Below, in pieces: positions 9,294 to 20,032 of a DNA stretch of 64,000 bases (positions within the stretch are counted from its first letter, which is position 1; every line of letters starts with the position of its first letter). A model generated the notes under the pieces. It searched no databases. It was not told where the DNA came from and saw nothing but the letters and a program-made list of their open reading frames with translations. The position numbers and the translations under genes are program-made. This DNA is from Acetivibrio clariflavus DSM 19732 (GTDB lineage: Bacteria; Bacillota; Clostridia; Acetivibrionales; Acetivibrionaceae). The stretch covers positions 1,860,001 through 1,924,000 of the forward strand of contig NC_016627.1 of assembly GCF_000237085.1 (NCBI RefSeq). Reading direction: 5' to 3'.

Positions 9294-10169
9294 GTGACTA
9301 TGTACTTCCAAAAGATGTTAAGTCATCTATTCTTTACAGATTCTGGCTGGTGTAAATCTGCAAAGAACATTACAGTTGGGGATAGGATTTTAACAGCTGA
9401 CGGTGAGCTTAAGGAAGTAACTGCAACGAGAGTTGTTGAACTGGAGGAAGCAATAAGGATATACAACCTAAATGTTGATGAGTTCCATACGTATTTTGTT
9501 GGTACAAGTGGATTGCTTGTACATAATGATTGTACAGCTGAGATGATGGCAGCTGGAAGAAATGCTATTACATATGCTAAGAAAAGAGATATAGCTGATC
9601 CTAGAGTTTTATCAGATATTGCTTCAACAACAGCTTTTTCTGTTCAATGGGCAATAAGGGAAGGAATAACAGACTCAACGGAACTGGCTAGAATTGGCGA
9701 AGAAACTGCTACAGCGGTTATTGAAACAGTAAAGAGAGTCGGACCTGAAGTTGCTAGTAGTGTAGAAGCAAACGCATTAGATGCTCATGAATACATTCAA
9801 GCTTTAGAAATTGCCGAGTTTAGACCCGGCAAAAGATTTATAGGTAATACAGTGTGGGATGCTCCGGGTATAGATGGCACATTGAATGGTGTTTATGTGA
9901 GTTTAAAAAAGTATTCTGGCGGTAGTGTCGCAGGAGTGCTGAAGTATGCTAGTGAAGCTGAGACTAAAGCTGCAGCTGCTGGATATCGTGCAATTGATGT
10001 CTATATTGACGCAAAAGGTGTGCCTACGCTAAATCTTATTGATTATGCCAACACTCCGCCTGCTAATTTAAGCAAAATTACTACCCAAGGCATTATTTCA
10101 AATATATATGTTAATACTTCTGGTGGATGGGTAAAAATTACAAATGGGATAGCTGAGTTGGTTCAATAA
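9294..10169 (+). CDS. Module C: HINT C-terminal part + nuclease-like toxin
   Basis: The 104-bp deletion brings GTG/ATG codons, out of frame in the parent gene, into frame with the HINT C-terminal half (SHLFFTDSGW, DEFHTYFVGTSGLLVHND) and the toxin. After the adaptor (AEMMAAGRNAITYAKK...) comes a second adaptor-like repeat (AIREGITDSTELARIGEE). The tip has GIDGTLNGVYVSLKK, which fits a D...xLK nuclease core, then GYRAIDVYIDAK and GGWVKI. Function is a guess (PD-(D/E)XK-like). Whether the 9294 start is used is unknown. Confidence 0.55.
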   Translation: MTMYFQKMLSHLFFTDSGWCKSAKNITVGDRILTADGELKEVTATRVVELEEAIRIYNLNVDEFHTYFVGTSGLLVHNDCTAEMMAAGRNAITYAKKRDIADPRVLSDIASTTAFSVQWAIREGITDSTELARIGEETATAVIETVKRVGPEVASSVEANALDAHEYIQALEIAEFRPGKRFIGNTVWDAPGIDGTLNGVYVSLKKYSGGSVAGVLKYASEAETKAAAAGYRAIDVYIDAKGVPTLNLIDYANTPPANLSKITTQGIISNIYVNTSGGWVKITNGIAELVQ

Positions 10170-10188
10170 TAAATGGAGGAATATAAAG

Positions 10189-10704
10189 ATGTCATCAAGT
10201 CTATCAGTTAAGTTAAAAAATGATATAAAAATATATGATTTGTTATTTAATTGTGAATTAGTTCTAAAAAAGCTTTTGAGGCATTCTGATATTCCTAAAT
10301 TAATGGTATATAGAATTGAAAACAAAGTTCGTATACCGTTTCAACGAGAAACGTTTGGAGAAGATAAAGATTTTATTCTCGTTGGATTTGAAGGGTATGA
10401 GGATAGTGTATGTATTAGTACTGCCGAAATTCCAATACATCTTCCACATGTTACAGAAGATGAGGCTGGAAAGTGGGCTGTAATATCTGTTGGTATAAAA
10501 AGGTCATCAATAGAATTTGTTCTTGCCGCAAGCCTTGCTATTGCGCTTGCTAAGATGCAAGATAGCTGTGTGATAGATGACGGATGCAGATGGAATAAGG
10601 TTTCCAAGCAAAAGCCAGAAGAATTTATGCAAGCAATTAGTGTAGGCAGAAACTATGATGAAGCTTTAAAAGAAATAATTCATAACTTGAAATTGAGTAA
10701 ATAA
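10189..10704 (+). CDS. Probable immunity protein of module C, 171 aa
   Basis: Starts 19 nt after toxin C with a clear Shine-Dalgarno (tggagga) before the ATG, and is followed by a terminator, so it closes the module. No family recognised. The protein is soluble, mixed alpha/beta, with a segment (FVLAASLAIALAKMQDS) that looks like an amphipathic helix rather than a membrane span. By position it protects against toxin C. Confidence 0.55.
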   Translation: MSSSLSVKLKNDIKIYDLLFNCELVLKKLLRHSDIPKLMVYRIENKVRIPFQRETFGEDKDFILVGFEGYEDSVCISTAEIPIHLPHVTEDEAGKWAVISVGIKRSSIEFVLAASLAIALAKMQDSCVIDDGCRWNKVSKQKPEEFMQAISVGRNYDEALKEIIHNLKLSK

Positions 10705-10744
10705 TCAATATTCATTAATACTCAAGTAATAAAATTTAATGTAC

Positions 10745-10787
10745 AAAAATGCCCCGTTTATATAAATATAGTTTCGGGGCTTTTTTA
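10745..10787 (+). terminator. Terminator after module C
   Basis: AAAAATGCCCCG ... CGGGGCTTTTTT, a GC-rich stem with a T run. Confidence 0.85.
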
Positions 10788-10938
10788 TGAATACCAAACA
10801 TAGTTTTTAATTCTGAAAATCGTAAGCGTAAAAGTGTGTCCTGAAGATGAAATTGAGACACAAGTAGGGAAAATAAACGCAATTTATCATGCTGCTTTGT
10901 AGGAGATGAGAGTAGTCCTCTCGAAATTGGCATTTAGG
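10788..10938. other. Spacer without visible genes
   Basis: Short AT-rich stretch between the module C terminator and the IS3 end. I see no ORF, repeat or regulatory signal. Confidence 0.5.
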
Positions 10939-11076
10939 TGAAGGTTGTAAATGTCAATAAAAATTTGGTCCTTTACAGAGTTAGTTGAAACACAACAATT
11001 TTGTAATCCTAAATTCTCTATAATGATACCATAAATTAAGACAGACAAAACGGTCAAAATAAGTTAGAATAGAAAT

Positions 11077-11370
11077 ATGAAAACGAGAAGAAAGTTTACA
11101 CCAGAAGAAAAAGCAAAAATAGTGATTGAGGTCTTAAGGGAAGAAAAGACGCTGAATGAGATAGCTGCCGAATATGAAATTCATCCTAATCAGCTAAGTC
11201 GCTGGAAGGCAGAATTTATAAGCAATGCAGGCAGAGTTTTCAGTAAGGAAACTGATGAAGTAGAGAAGGTCAAACAGTCGTATGAGAAGGAGAAGGACGA
11301 ACTGCTTAAGCAAATTGGCCAACTTTCATATGAAGTTGCCTGGCTTAAAAAAAAATCTGGCCGACTCTAA
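11077..11370 (+). CDS. IS3 transposase OrfA
   Basis: 97-residue helix-turn-helix protein: RRKFTPEEKAKIVIEVLRE, NEIAAEYEIHPNQLSRWKAEF, then a C-terminal coiled coil ending LKKKSGRL. Typical IS3 OrfA length. It ends just after a run of nine A (11347-11355), where the frame must change to enter orfB. DNA-binding component of the transposase. Confidence 0.93.
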   Translation: MKTRRKFTPEEKAKIVIEVLREEKTLNEIAAEYEIHPNQLSRWKAEFISNAGRVFSKETDEVEKVKQSYEKEKDELLKQIGQLSYEVAWLKKKSGRL

Positions 11371-12229
11371 GTCCCGGGAAGACCGCATGAAGATGATTGA
11401 GAGAGAAGAAAAGAAATTAAGCATAAAAAGGCAAGCTGAACTGTTAGGTATTAATCGTACAAGCCTTTACTACAAGCCAGTACCGGTAACAGATGAGGAA
11501 TATCTAATAAAACGTATTATTGATGAGGTATACACGGTTCATCCGGAATATGGCTATCGCAGGATGACAAATATCCTACACCGGGATTACCACATACAAA
11601 TCAATAGGAAGCGTACACGGCGATATATGAGGGAAATGGGGATTCACGGTTTCTGTCCCGGGCCTAATCTTAGCAGACGTCTGCATAACAAATATTTGTA
11701 CCCGTATTTGCTAAGAGACTTAAATATAGATCATCCCAACCAGGTATGGTCTATAGACATAACATATTGCCGTCTTAAACGTGGATTTATGTATATGGTA
11801 GCTATAATAGACTGGTATTCCCGGTATATTGTTGGATTTGAGTTATCAAATACTTTAGATAGGACATTTGTATTAGAAGCGATAAAAAAGGCAATCAAAC
11901 GATATGGTAAACCTGAAATTATGAACAGCGATCAAGGTAAACAGTTTGCCAGTGAGGATTACATAAAATTACTAAAGAGTAATAATATAAAAATTTCAAT
12001 GGATGGGAAAGGACGAGCCTTGGATAATCAAAGGATAGAGCGTTTTTTTCGAACTTACAAGTGGGAGATGCTTTATCATGAAGATTGTGAAACGGGTCAG
12101 CAACTTCGGCAAAAAACGAGGGAATATATTGAATATTATAACAACAAGAGACCACATCAGTCACTAGGCTATAAAACGCCGTCAGAATATTATTTTGGGA
12201 TTAACAAAGAGATTAAGGCAGTAGTATAA
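11282..12229 (+). CDS. IS3 transposase OrfB (DDE)
   Basis: Integrase-core protein. Residues after the A-run read SIKRQAELLGINRTSLYYKP, then HPEYGYRRM, WSIDITYCRLKRGFMYMVAIID (first Asp), IMNSDQGKQFAS (second Asp), GRALDNQRIERFFRTYKWE (Glu) and PHQSLGYKTPSEY. The frame is +1 relative to orfA, not the usual -1: one A fewer in the A9 run would fuse the two genes. The native product is probably an OrfAB fusion made by slippage. Confidence 0.93.
   Translation: MRRRRTNCLSKLANFHMKLPGLKKNLADSKSREDRMKMIEREEKKLSIKRQAELLGINRTSLYYKPVPVTDEEYLIKRIIDEVYTVHPEYGYRRMTNILHRDYHIQINRKRTRRYMREMGIHGFCPGPNLSRRLHNKYLYPYLLRDLNIDHPNQVWSIDITYCRLKRGFMYMVAIIDWYSRYIVGFELSNTLDRTFVLEAIKKAIKRYGKPEIMNSDQGKQFASEDYIKLLKSNNIKISMDGKGRALDNQRIERFFRTYKWEMLYHEDCETGQQLRQKTREYIEYYNNKRPHQSLGYKTPSEYYFGINKEIKAVV
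11347..11355 (+). promoter_or_regulatory. A9 slippage site joining orfA and orfB
   Basis: Nine consecutive A in frame as three Lys codons at the end of orfA. Losing one A (or gaining two) joins orfA to orfB, which points to transcriptional slippage or a fixed one-base insertion rather than a classical -1 ribosomal frameshift. Confidence 0.6.
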
Positions 12230-12320
12230 AACCTTGGGGCTCTGCCCCAAACCCCGTCCCCCGCCGGAAGGCAGCCGGTCTGTCATAACAGACCGGGAAT
12301 CAAAAGGATATATAACCATT

Positions 12321-12368
12321 GGATGTCAAGGGGCAAGATGAACTCGCATATGCTCGCCCTTGACATCC
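12321..12368. repeat. Shared GTCAAGGG hairpin in IS3
   Basis: Stem GGATGTCAAGGG / CCCTTGACATCC (12 bp, perfect), with a loop containing the palindrome GCATATGC. The same core GTCAAGGG...CCCTTGAC occurs after the transposase genes of IS30 (13.66 kb) and the IS6-like element (25.28 kb). The loop of the IS6-like hairpin is also similar (AAAATGAACGCGC versus AAGATGAACTCGC). Confidence 0.8.
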
Positions 12369-12503
12369 ATCCGACAGAGTACCTTAAGGTAGATATTATA
12401 CAAAAACATAGAAAGGAGAATCTAACTGGTTAATTGTAAAATTAAATGCAACAGGTAAAATGTAGTAAAAAAATTAACAACCATAGTGAGAAATCATGTA
12501 TGA

Positions 12504-13741
<1,238 letters not shown>

Positions 13742-13945
13742 ATAATATTGTGGATTTACCACCTAAACAAAAAATGATTTCTACTATAGGTGTTGCATTT
13801 AATATTGCAATTTAAAAGGAGAATCTAACTTAGAAAAGCTAAAAATTTGTCTTGACAATGGGGGTCATTATACTCTATTTTTCATGTTCATATTCGATTT
13901 TTCAACTAGCTCTGGAAAGAATCAATTTTAGAGTAACATTAACAA

Positions 13946-14141
13946 AATTATGTGTATATCAAAAATACAAGCAAATTGGTACAATTAATATTAGATAATG
14001 AAGAAATAAATACAACATCAAGTTATCTGTTTTTTTGCAAATTCTGGCTGGTGGAAATCTGCAAAGAATATTAAAGTTGGAGACAGGATTTTAACATCTG
14101 ACGGTGAGCTTAAGGAAGTTACAGCAATAAGAGTTGTTGAG
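13946..14141 (+). pseudogene. Module D: HINT middle fragment
   Basis: HINT coding sequence begins abruptly (tatgtgtatatcaaaaatac) with no N-terminal Cys block. The TSSH region is degraded (catcaagttatctgttttt, one base off frame). It leads into the HINT C-terminal part in the next ORF. Confidence 0.65.
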
Positions 14142-14978
14142 TTGGAGGAAGCAGTAAGGATTTATAACCTTAATGTTGAGGATTATCATACATATTTTGT
14201 AGGTGCAAATGGTCTACTTGTGTACAATGATTGTAAGGCAGAGATGATAGGTGCTGCTAGAGATGCTATTGCAGAAGCAAAAAGAATGGGTATGATAGAT
14301 TCCAATGCACTTTCGATAATTGGTGAAGAAGCTGCTTATGCTATTGGTGATGCCCTTAAAAGGGGGATAACTGACCCGACAGAACTTGTTAGAATTAGTG
14401 ATGAAGTAGCTACGGCACTAAGCCAATTATCAATTGCACAAGCTAATTCACTAAAGATATATAGAACATCTGGAATTAACTCAATTTTAAAAAGCGGGTA
14501 TGACCTCCATTTAACTGATGTACAAAACTTTACTCAATCAAGTGCATTTATAGGTGGGCATAACCAAGAAAACTTTTTTAAATATATAGCAGACAATAAC
14601 ATCCAAATTAAAGAAATATCTAGAACTCCTTCTTCGATAGCAGGAGTAGAAGAAATAAGATTTCAAATACCTGCAAAGGACGGTGCAGGCAATATAATAA
14701 AAGATGAATATGGAAATATTGTATACAAAAATGAAATTTTTAAGAAAACAATTTATGACCCGACTAAAATATCAGATGCAGAAATGTTAAGGTTAGGTGA
14801 ACAGGCTATGGCTGAAGGGATAAATGGATACAGACTTAAATATCAATATAATAGCAACACAATTATAAATGGAATAGCACCTAACGGTTTAAAGTTTACT
14901 GGTTATTGGAATCCTGTAACGGTTAAATTGAAAATTATCATCCAGTGTTGGAATGGTAGGAAAGGAAAATTATCATGA
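14142..14978 (+). CDS. Module D toxin: HINT tail + EndoU-like RNase
   Basis: Residues 1-30 are the HINT end; the cleavage block reads GLLVYND, so the usual His before Asn is Tyr. Two adaptor repeats follow (AEMIGAARDAIAEAKRMG and ALKRGITDPTELVRISDE). The tip matches bacterial EndoU nucleases: FIGGHNQENFFKYI, VEEIRFQIP, a KKTIYDPTKISDAEML block and GIAPNGLKFTGYWNPVT. It should cut RNA in the target cell. It overlaps its immunity gene by 4 nt (ATGA). The start lies inside the HINT domain, so the natural start is lost. Confidence 0.65.
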   Translation: MEEAVRIYNLNVEDYHTYFVGANGLLVYNDCKAEMIGAARDAIAEAKRMGMIDSNALSIIGEEAAYAIGDALKRGITDPTELVRISDEVATALSQLSIAQANSLKIYRTSGINSILKSGYDLHLTDVQNFTQSSAFIGGHNQENFFKYIADNNIQIKEISRTPSSIAGVEEIRFQIPAKDGAGNIIKDEYGNIVYKNEIFKKTIYDPTKISDAEMLRLGEQAMAEGINGYRLKYQYNSNTIINGIAPNGLKFTGYWNPVTVKLKIIIQCWNGRKGKLS

Positions 14979-15346
14979 GAGTGAGAATTAAATATTCCGG
15001 GAAATACGTAAGCGAATATAGTCCAATGATTAACTATTTTAACAGATTAAATGATAAAGATTTTAAAGAAGCAATTACTCTGTTTTCCAAGGACTGTGGA
15101 TTTGGAATCGATTATTATAGTTGCTCTTTTGCAAGTAATTGGCATCCACTTGAAGATGGCTATTTTGAAAGTGGCGTGCAATTTGTTGATTCTAGTGGAG
15201 GGAATGAAAGAAAAGTAATTGTAGACTATGCCACTTTTTATAAGTTTCTAAAAATGGCTTGTGATGATTATTTAGAAGATCATCCCGAAGAACAGAATAA
15301 GGTTGAAGAAGCACTGAAAACGATAAGGGATAGATATAATATCTGA
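14975..15346 (+). CDS. CdiI-type ribonuclease-toxin immunity protein
   Basis: 123 residues, starting in the ATGA overlap with the EndoU toxin. The pattern FSKDCGFGIDYYSCSFASNW, GVQFVD, then ACDDYLEDHPEEQNKVEEAL looks like the CdiI family that protects against EndoU-type CdiA toxins (from memory). Soluble, cytoplasmic. A partly deleted second copy lies at 18.6-18.9 kb. Confidence 0.65.
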   Translation: MRVRIKYSGKYVSEYSPMINYFNRLNDKDFKEAITLFSKDCGFGIDYYSCSFASNWHPLEDGYFESGVQFVDSSGGNERKVIVDYATFYKFLKMACDDYLEDHPEEQNKVEEALKTIRDRYNI

Positions 15347-15361
15347 TTAATATTAAAAAAT

Positions 15362-15400
15362 GTAAAAGCTGGATGCGTAAAGTGTATCTGGCTTTTACTT
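15362..15400 (+). terminator. Terminator after cdiI-like gene
   Basis: GTAAAAGC ... GCTTTTAC hairpin, duplicated with the gene at 18.93 kb. Confidence 0.65.
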
Positions 15401-15511
15401 AAAATTCACTTCTGGATATTTTTTGATATGTCAGTTCTAACCACTCTTCACAGGCTTTAATGCTTTAATAAGCTAATTTTAAATCAGAATTGATAATAAA
15501 GGAGTTTTAAA

Positions 15512-16489
15512 ATGGAAGATAGGGTGAATGTAGAAATTATACTAAAAAATAAATGTTTAGGTTATGATATTTTTGATAAATTCAGTAATTTAAGACTAAT
15601 ATCTTTTGATACTATTCGAATACGACAGAATAAAAAGACAAAAAATGTTAATTATTCTGAAGTACAATTTTGTGAAATACTTTCAAATTTATTAAAAGTT
15701 GAAGATGAATTTGTATTTGAGGCATATGATAAAAAAAATCACTTTCGTATTTTAAAAAAGAAAATTAATTGCATTTTTAGTATTTCTCTTAACCCCAATA
15801 TTTTTATCAATGCCAGAAATGAAATTTTTTCTTCAATAAATGACTTGTTTATTGAGGATAAGGCGATAGTAGGGCATATTTGCGATGGTGTAGATTATTT
15901 TTGGCAGAATACAGAGCAATTGGAAAACTATATAAGCTATAATAAGTCATATGCTCACTTGAAGTTAATACAGAACCCATATTTTAGAAATGATAGAATT
16001 GTTGATATTGAGCAAAATCCAGGACACTCCCATATGGTGAATGATTTATGGTTTGGTTCCAGTTGGGCTATGTGGTTCGGTATCGATTATTATCAATATA
16101 TACCTGAAAATTTGATTGCATCTTTTAAAGATGGCTATGAAAATGTACAATTCGATAATGGAGCTAGAAGGGTGCTATTATATGAGGATATTTTCAGCTT
16201 CGATAGACCTGAAAACAGGATTATTCAACAAAAATTTCGAGAAATTACTGGAATGGATGTTGTTGCACATGATTTAATGAATAGACCACCAGAAAATATT
16301 GACCCTACAATTGAAATCCTTAATGGACATTTTGAAAATGGTGGCACTAAGATGATGAAAAGGTATCTGAATAATGAAAATGAAATGATAGAGAAATCAA
16401 AGGCTGTAAAGGTAGAAATACGTGAAATTGAAGTGATTGACAACAGATGGAAGACAATTTCAATCAAAGTCGATAATATAACATTATAA
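15512..16489 (+). CDS. Orphan immunity protein, 325 aa
   Basis: Paralogue of 3274-4248. From DIEQNPGHSHMVNDLWFG to the end the two are about 95% identical, while the first 155 residues differ at most positions. Good aaggag before the ATG. No toxin directly upstream belongs to it (the EndoU/CdiI pair is complete), so it is an orphan that could protect against a toxin B relative. Family not recognised. Confidence 0.6.
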   Translation: MEDRVNVEIILKNKCLGYDIFDKFSNLRLISFDTIRIRQNKKTKNVNYSEVQFCEILSNLLKVEDEFVFEAYDKKNHFRILKKKINCIFSISLNPNIFINARNEIFSSINDLFIEDKAIVGHICDGVDYFWQNTEQLENYISYNKSYAHLKLIQNPYFRNDRIVDIEQNPGHSHMVNDLWFGSSWAMWFGIDYYQYIPENLIASFKDGYENVQFDNGARRVLLYEDIFSFDRPENRIIQQKFREITGMDVVAHDLMNRPPENIDPTIEILNGHFENGGTKMMKRYLNNENEMIEKSKAVKVEIREIEVIDNRWKTISIKVDNITL

Positions 16490-16601
16490 TGAGGCAGATA
16501 GGCTAGTGTGGAATATTTTGTAAATAAATTAAGATAATAGACTTAGGTATTTATAAACTGAACTAATATAGTTCATACTTTAATAATATAACTGAAACAA
16601 A

Positions 16602-16655
16602 GGTGTATCAAAAAGCTTTCCCCAAATATCAGAGTTTTTTGATATACCTTTTTGC
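16602..16655 (+). terminator. Cassette-end terminator, module D
   Basis: GGTGTATCAAAAAGC ... AGTTTTTTGATATACC followed by TTTTTGC. Same hairpin type as at 4373 and 32691. Confidence 0.8.
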
Positions 16656-16689
16656 TTTATATAACTATAAAGATAACCTAGTATTATTT

Positions 16690-17901
16690 GTAATGATGCT
16701 AAGAAAGAATTCATAAAACGTAGCAACAAACAAAATTTAATTATAAATAGTATAATATTCAATATAATTAATAATATACCTATTGCAGACAAAGTGTTGT
16801 ATGGGCAAAGTCTGAATTAACAGATAACATGTTTAAAAGAGAGCCTGAAGCACTGTTTAATTAGTTGAAGAAACAAAAGAGCTTGATAACACTATCTTAT
16901 ATAGATTAAGGGATGACACGGAAATACAGTTGCTTAAATCTGATTTGACACAGAAACAGATAATATGTTCAACAATCGGATATTTTACCGGTGATACATT
17001 AGTAACAGCAAAAGAAGGATTAAAGAGAATTGATGAAGTGAAAACCGGTGACTATGTACTCTCAAAAGATGTCAAGTCATCTATTCTTTACAAATTCAGG
17101 CTGGTGGAAATCTGCAAAGAATATTAAAGTTGGGGATAGGATTTTAACAGCTGACGGTGAGCTTAAGAAAGTAACTGCAACGAGAGTTGTTGAACTGGAG
17201 GAAGCAGTAAGGATTTACAACCTCAATGTAGAGGATTATCATACATATTTTGTAGGAACTAATGGGTTGCTTGTACATAATGATTGTACACTCGATATGA
17301 TGGTAGCAGGCAGAGAAGCAATTGAAAATACAAGATTAAGATGCATAACAGATACAAAATTGCTTTCTGATATTGGCTCAGGAGCCGCATCTATAGTAGA
17401 TATTCTTAAAATTGGTAGAGAAATTGTTCCTGGCTCAGATGAATGGAAAATCGTAAGTGAATACTACTATGAACTGGTACAAGGAATCAGAAGTTCCAAA
17501 GGTTTGACGAGTTCTGCGAGAAATATGTCATTTACGAGTTAGTAATTGATAACAGAAAAATGGATTTTATAGCATATAGTAGTACATCAGACATACCTGG
17601 TCTTGTTCCGTACATACAAAATGAAGCAGATAGGTTGTTTACTACATATTTTGTAAAAGATGCTAACAGAGCTGTTGATACTGAAGCCAAGATTTTAGAA
17701 CAAATTGCAAGCGAACTAGGTGCAGCAAAGAGTGCAGATGGTAATATAAACTGGGGAAGTACGAGTTCAAAAGGTATTATGAACCTATTTACAGAATTAG
17801 AACCTTGTCCAAGCTGCTATGGTGTTATGCAGCAATTTAGGAAACACTATCCTAATATAACAATAAATATTATTTGGAAGTATCCTTATATATATGAATA
17901 A
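16690..17901 (+). pseudogene. Module E: HINT toxin, decayed (XOO2897-type deaminase)
   Basis: A degraded pre-toxin stretch (16690-16929) contains a stop. The HINT start reads GYFTGDTLV, so the nucleophile Cys is Tyr. The same 104-bp deletion as in A and C sits at about 17075 and shifts the frame. The HINT tail and adaptor are in 17048-17542, and a second frameshift at about 17540 separates the tip (17560-17901). The tip has DTEAKILEQIA and LFTELEPCPSCYGVMQQF, the signature of XOO2897-type nucleic-acid deaminases. The zinc and catalytic residues are present, but the gene is broken in at least two places. Confidence 0.8.
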
Positions 17902-17925
17902 AAAATATGAAAGGTGTGAGTTATT

Positions 17926-18363
17926 TTGGAAAAGTTTGACGATTTAAATTCAAAATTCGATGACTTACGACAATGCTCAATAAATTTCCCAGGTGACTAT
18001 TCTGAGCAAATAGCTTTGGAATTGGGCGAGATTTTAAATATTAGTATTGATACAGAGCTAATAAAAAAAACGATGTGGAATCGGACAAGAAAGTATGGTG
18101 AAGAAAGCATCTGCTTGTTTAGAAATGAACACGATAATAGATGCTTTATCCTTATTGAATGCGATCCTGGAGATTGGATATATACAGTAGTTGTAAGATG
18201 TGCAATTAAAGATTATGAACTTGTTAGAACAACTTTACATAGTCTTTATGAAAAGTATGGGAAGGAAGAAGGATTGCCTATTAGACATATTGATGAGTTG
18301 AAGGATTGTATGTTTGAAGAAAGTAATGATCTAATTAAAATTATAAAACGTCATAATCTATAA
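17926..18363 (+). CDS. Immunity protein of module E, 145 aa
   Basis: TTG start with an upstream aaaggtgtgag. Acidic, soluble protein with no recognised family (LNISIDTELIKKTMWNRT..., CDPGDWIYTVVVR). Placed 24 nt after the broken XOO2897-type deaminase tip, so it is its likely immunity protein. Module I carries the same toxin type but has no immunity gene of its own; this one could serve it. Confidence 0.55.
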   Translation: MEKFDDLNSKFDDLRQCSINFPGDYSEQIALELGEILNISIDTELIKKTMWNRTRKYGEESICLFRNEHDNRCFILIECDPGDWIYTVVVRCAIKDYELVRTTLHSLYEKYGKEEGLPIRHIDELKDCMFEESNDLIKIIKRHNL

Positions 18364-18529
18364 AAACTTTAAGTAAACATCTATCTAATAGAGCAAAATT
18401 ATATCCGACTGTAGGAATTGATATGTTTCCCTTATGGTAGACAGCAAAAATATAAAAACTGTTTACTTAAGGAGGAGCATATTTTAAGGGACGAAACAGC
18501 AAATTTTCAACCGTTGATTAAATTGAACA

Positions 18530-18911
18530 GCACCTAACGGCTTAAAGTTTACTGGTTATTGTAATCCTGTAACAGGTAAGGTTGAAACTATCATCCAGTG
18601 TTGGAATGGTAAGAGAGGAAAATTATTATGAGAGGCAATTACTCTGTTTTCCAAGGATTGTGGATTTTGGAATCGATTATTATAGTTGCTCTTTTGCAAG
18701 CAATTGGCATCCACTTGAAGATGGCTATTTTGAAAGTGGCGTGCAATTTGTTGATTCTACTGGAGGGAATGAAAGAAAAGTAATTGTAGACTATGCCACT
18801 TTTTATAAGTTTCTAAAAATGGCTTGTGATGATTATTTAGAAGATCATCCCGAAGAACAGAATAAGGTTGAAGAAGCTCTGAAATCGATAAGGGACAGAT
18901 ATAATATATGA
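18530..18911 (+). pseudogene. Partial duplicate of EndoU tail and cdiI-like gene
   Basis: Repeats the last ~90 bp of the EndoU toxin (APNGLKFTGYCNPVTGKVETI, close to family consensus) and the immunity gene of 14975-15346, but about 89 bp after the ATG are deleted and a T is inserted, so the N-terminus is lost. The copy of the terminator follows at ~18.93 kb. Its toxin tail is better preserved than in module D. Confidence 0.8.
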
Positions 18912-19082
18912 TTAATATTAAAAAATGTAAAAGCTGGATGCGTAAAATGTATCTGGCTTTTACTTAAAATTCAATTTTAGATATTAATCAAATATCTGTT
19001 CCATCCACTCTTCACAAGCTATAATAATTTTTTGTGATACAATTCTTATTTTAGAAATAATTGATTTGTTGATATTATAGAT

Positions 19083-19456
19083 ATGAAAAACCATTTGTTT
19101 TTGAATACTCATAAAATATCAGTAGATGGTAAACCTCTTGAAACATTATATTTTAAGGGAGATGCAGATATTGCTTACGGATGGCAAGTGGCACAAACAA
19201 GGAAACTTACGGATGCTGAAAAAGAATGGTTTATACAGCTTAGAAATCATGAGTTGCTAGAAAAAAATATATGGATGAAGGAATGCCTTATAGAGATCCT
19301 TCTACATGGAATGCGACAACAAAGAGATTTGATGAAAATCCTGTAAAAAATGCACATGATAAAGCAGCTTTGACTGCTCCGAATCCTCCTAAATTTCCTG
19401 GATATGATCAATCAAAGGATTTTCTAAAATATTTTGATGCTGAAATCTATTATTAA
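19083..19456 (+). pseudogene. Toxin-tip fragment with HELLE motif, frameshifted
   Basis: Two overlapping frames joined by a frameshift in a run of A at ~19264: GKPLETLYFKGDADIAYGWQ, LRNHELLEKKYMDEGMP and NAHDKAALTAPNPPKFPGYD. It looks like the end of a secreted toxin, but no HINT or adaptor precedes it. The HExxE arrangement might be catalytic. Family not recognised. An intact immunity candidate follows. Confidence 0.5.
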
Positions 19457-19472
19457 TTGAGAGGTGTATAAA

Positions 19473-19961
19473 ATGTATCTTGAAAAAGCAGTGGAAAGAA
19501 TCAATAAAATAAAGTGGCATGAAGTAGGTATGAATTTTTCAAAAGCACAGGCAGATGTAGGGTATGAATTTCTAAGAAGGTTAGCTAAATTTTTTAAAGA
19601 TGAATCTATAAAACCTACAATGCCTTTTGTCTCTAATATAGCAAGTTTTATGGGTGATATTGATGGAGATATATCTATTTCTGACTATTGCAATAAAGAA
19701 ACTGTAGAATTTTTAGAAAAAAATTCATATACAAAAGACATAATTCAGTACTATATACAATTAGCTAAATATGCTGATAAAGAGCCAAAAGCTATTAAGT
19801 ATTTAAGTGTATATGAACCATTAATAAGATTACTTGAGATTGGAGGAATGTATGTACTAAGATATAACGAACTGGAAATAGTACATGCTGCATACTATCC
19901 ATTAAATAATTGGTATGAAAAATTTGTTGATGTGGAACCTATTGATATAGATGAACTGTAA
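19473..19961 (+). CDS. Probable immunity protein, 163 aa
   Basis: Starts at the ATG placed 8 nt after gagaggtg; a GTG at 19464 is the alternative. Helical, soluble protein (ERINKIKWHEVGMNFSK..., FVSNIASFMGDIDGDISISD). No recognised family. It follows the HELLE toxin fragment by 16 nt and is followed by a terminator, so it is the immunity gene of that lost toxin. Confidence 0.55.
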   Translation: MYLEKAVERINKIKWHEVGMNFSKAQADVGYEFLRRLAKFFKDESIKPTMPFVSNIASFMGDIDGDISISDYCNKETVEFLEKNSYTKDIIQYYIQLAKYADKEPKAIKYLSVYEPLIRLLEIGGMYVLRYNELEIVHAAYYPLNNWYEKFVDVEPIDIDEL

Positions 19962-19990
19962 GTGTTGATGCTTGAGTTATACAAATGTAT

Positions 19991-20028
19991 TGTCCCGACT
20001 GTAGAAAATACAGCTTCGGGACTTTTTA
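19991..20028 (+). terminator. Terminator
   Basis: GTCCCGACTGTA ... TACAGCTTCGGGAC followed by TTTTTAT. Confidence 0.85.
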
Positions 20029-20032
20029 TATT

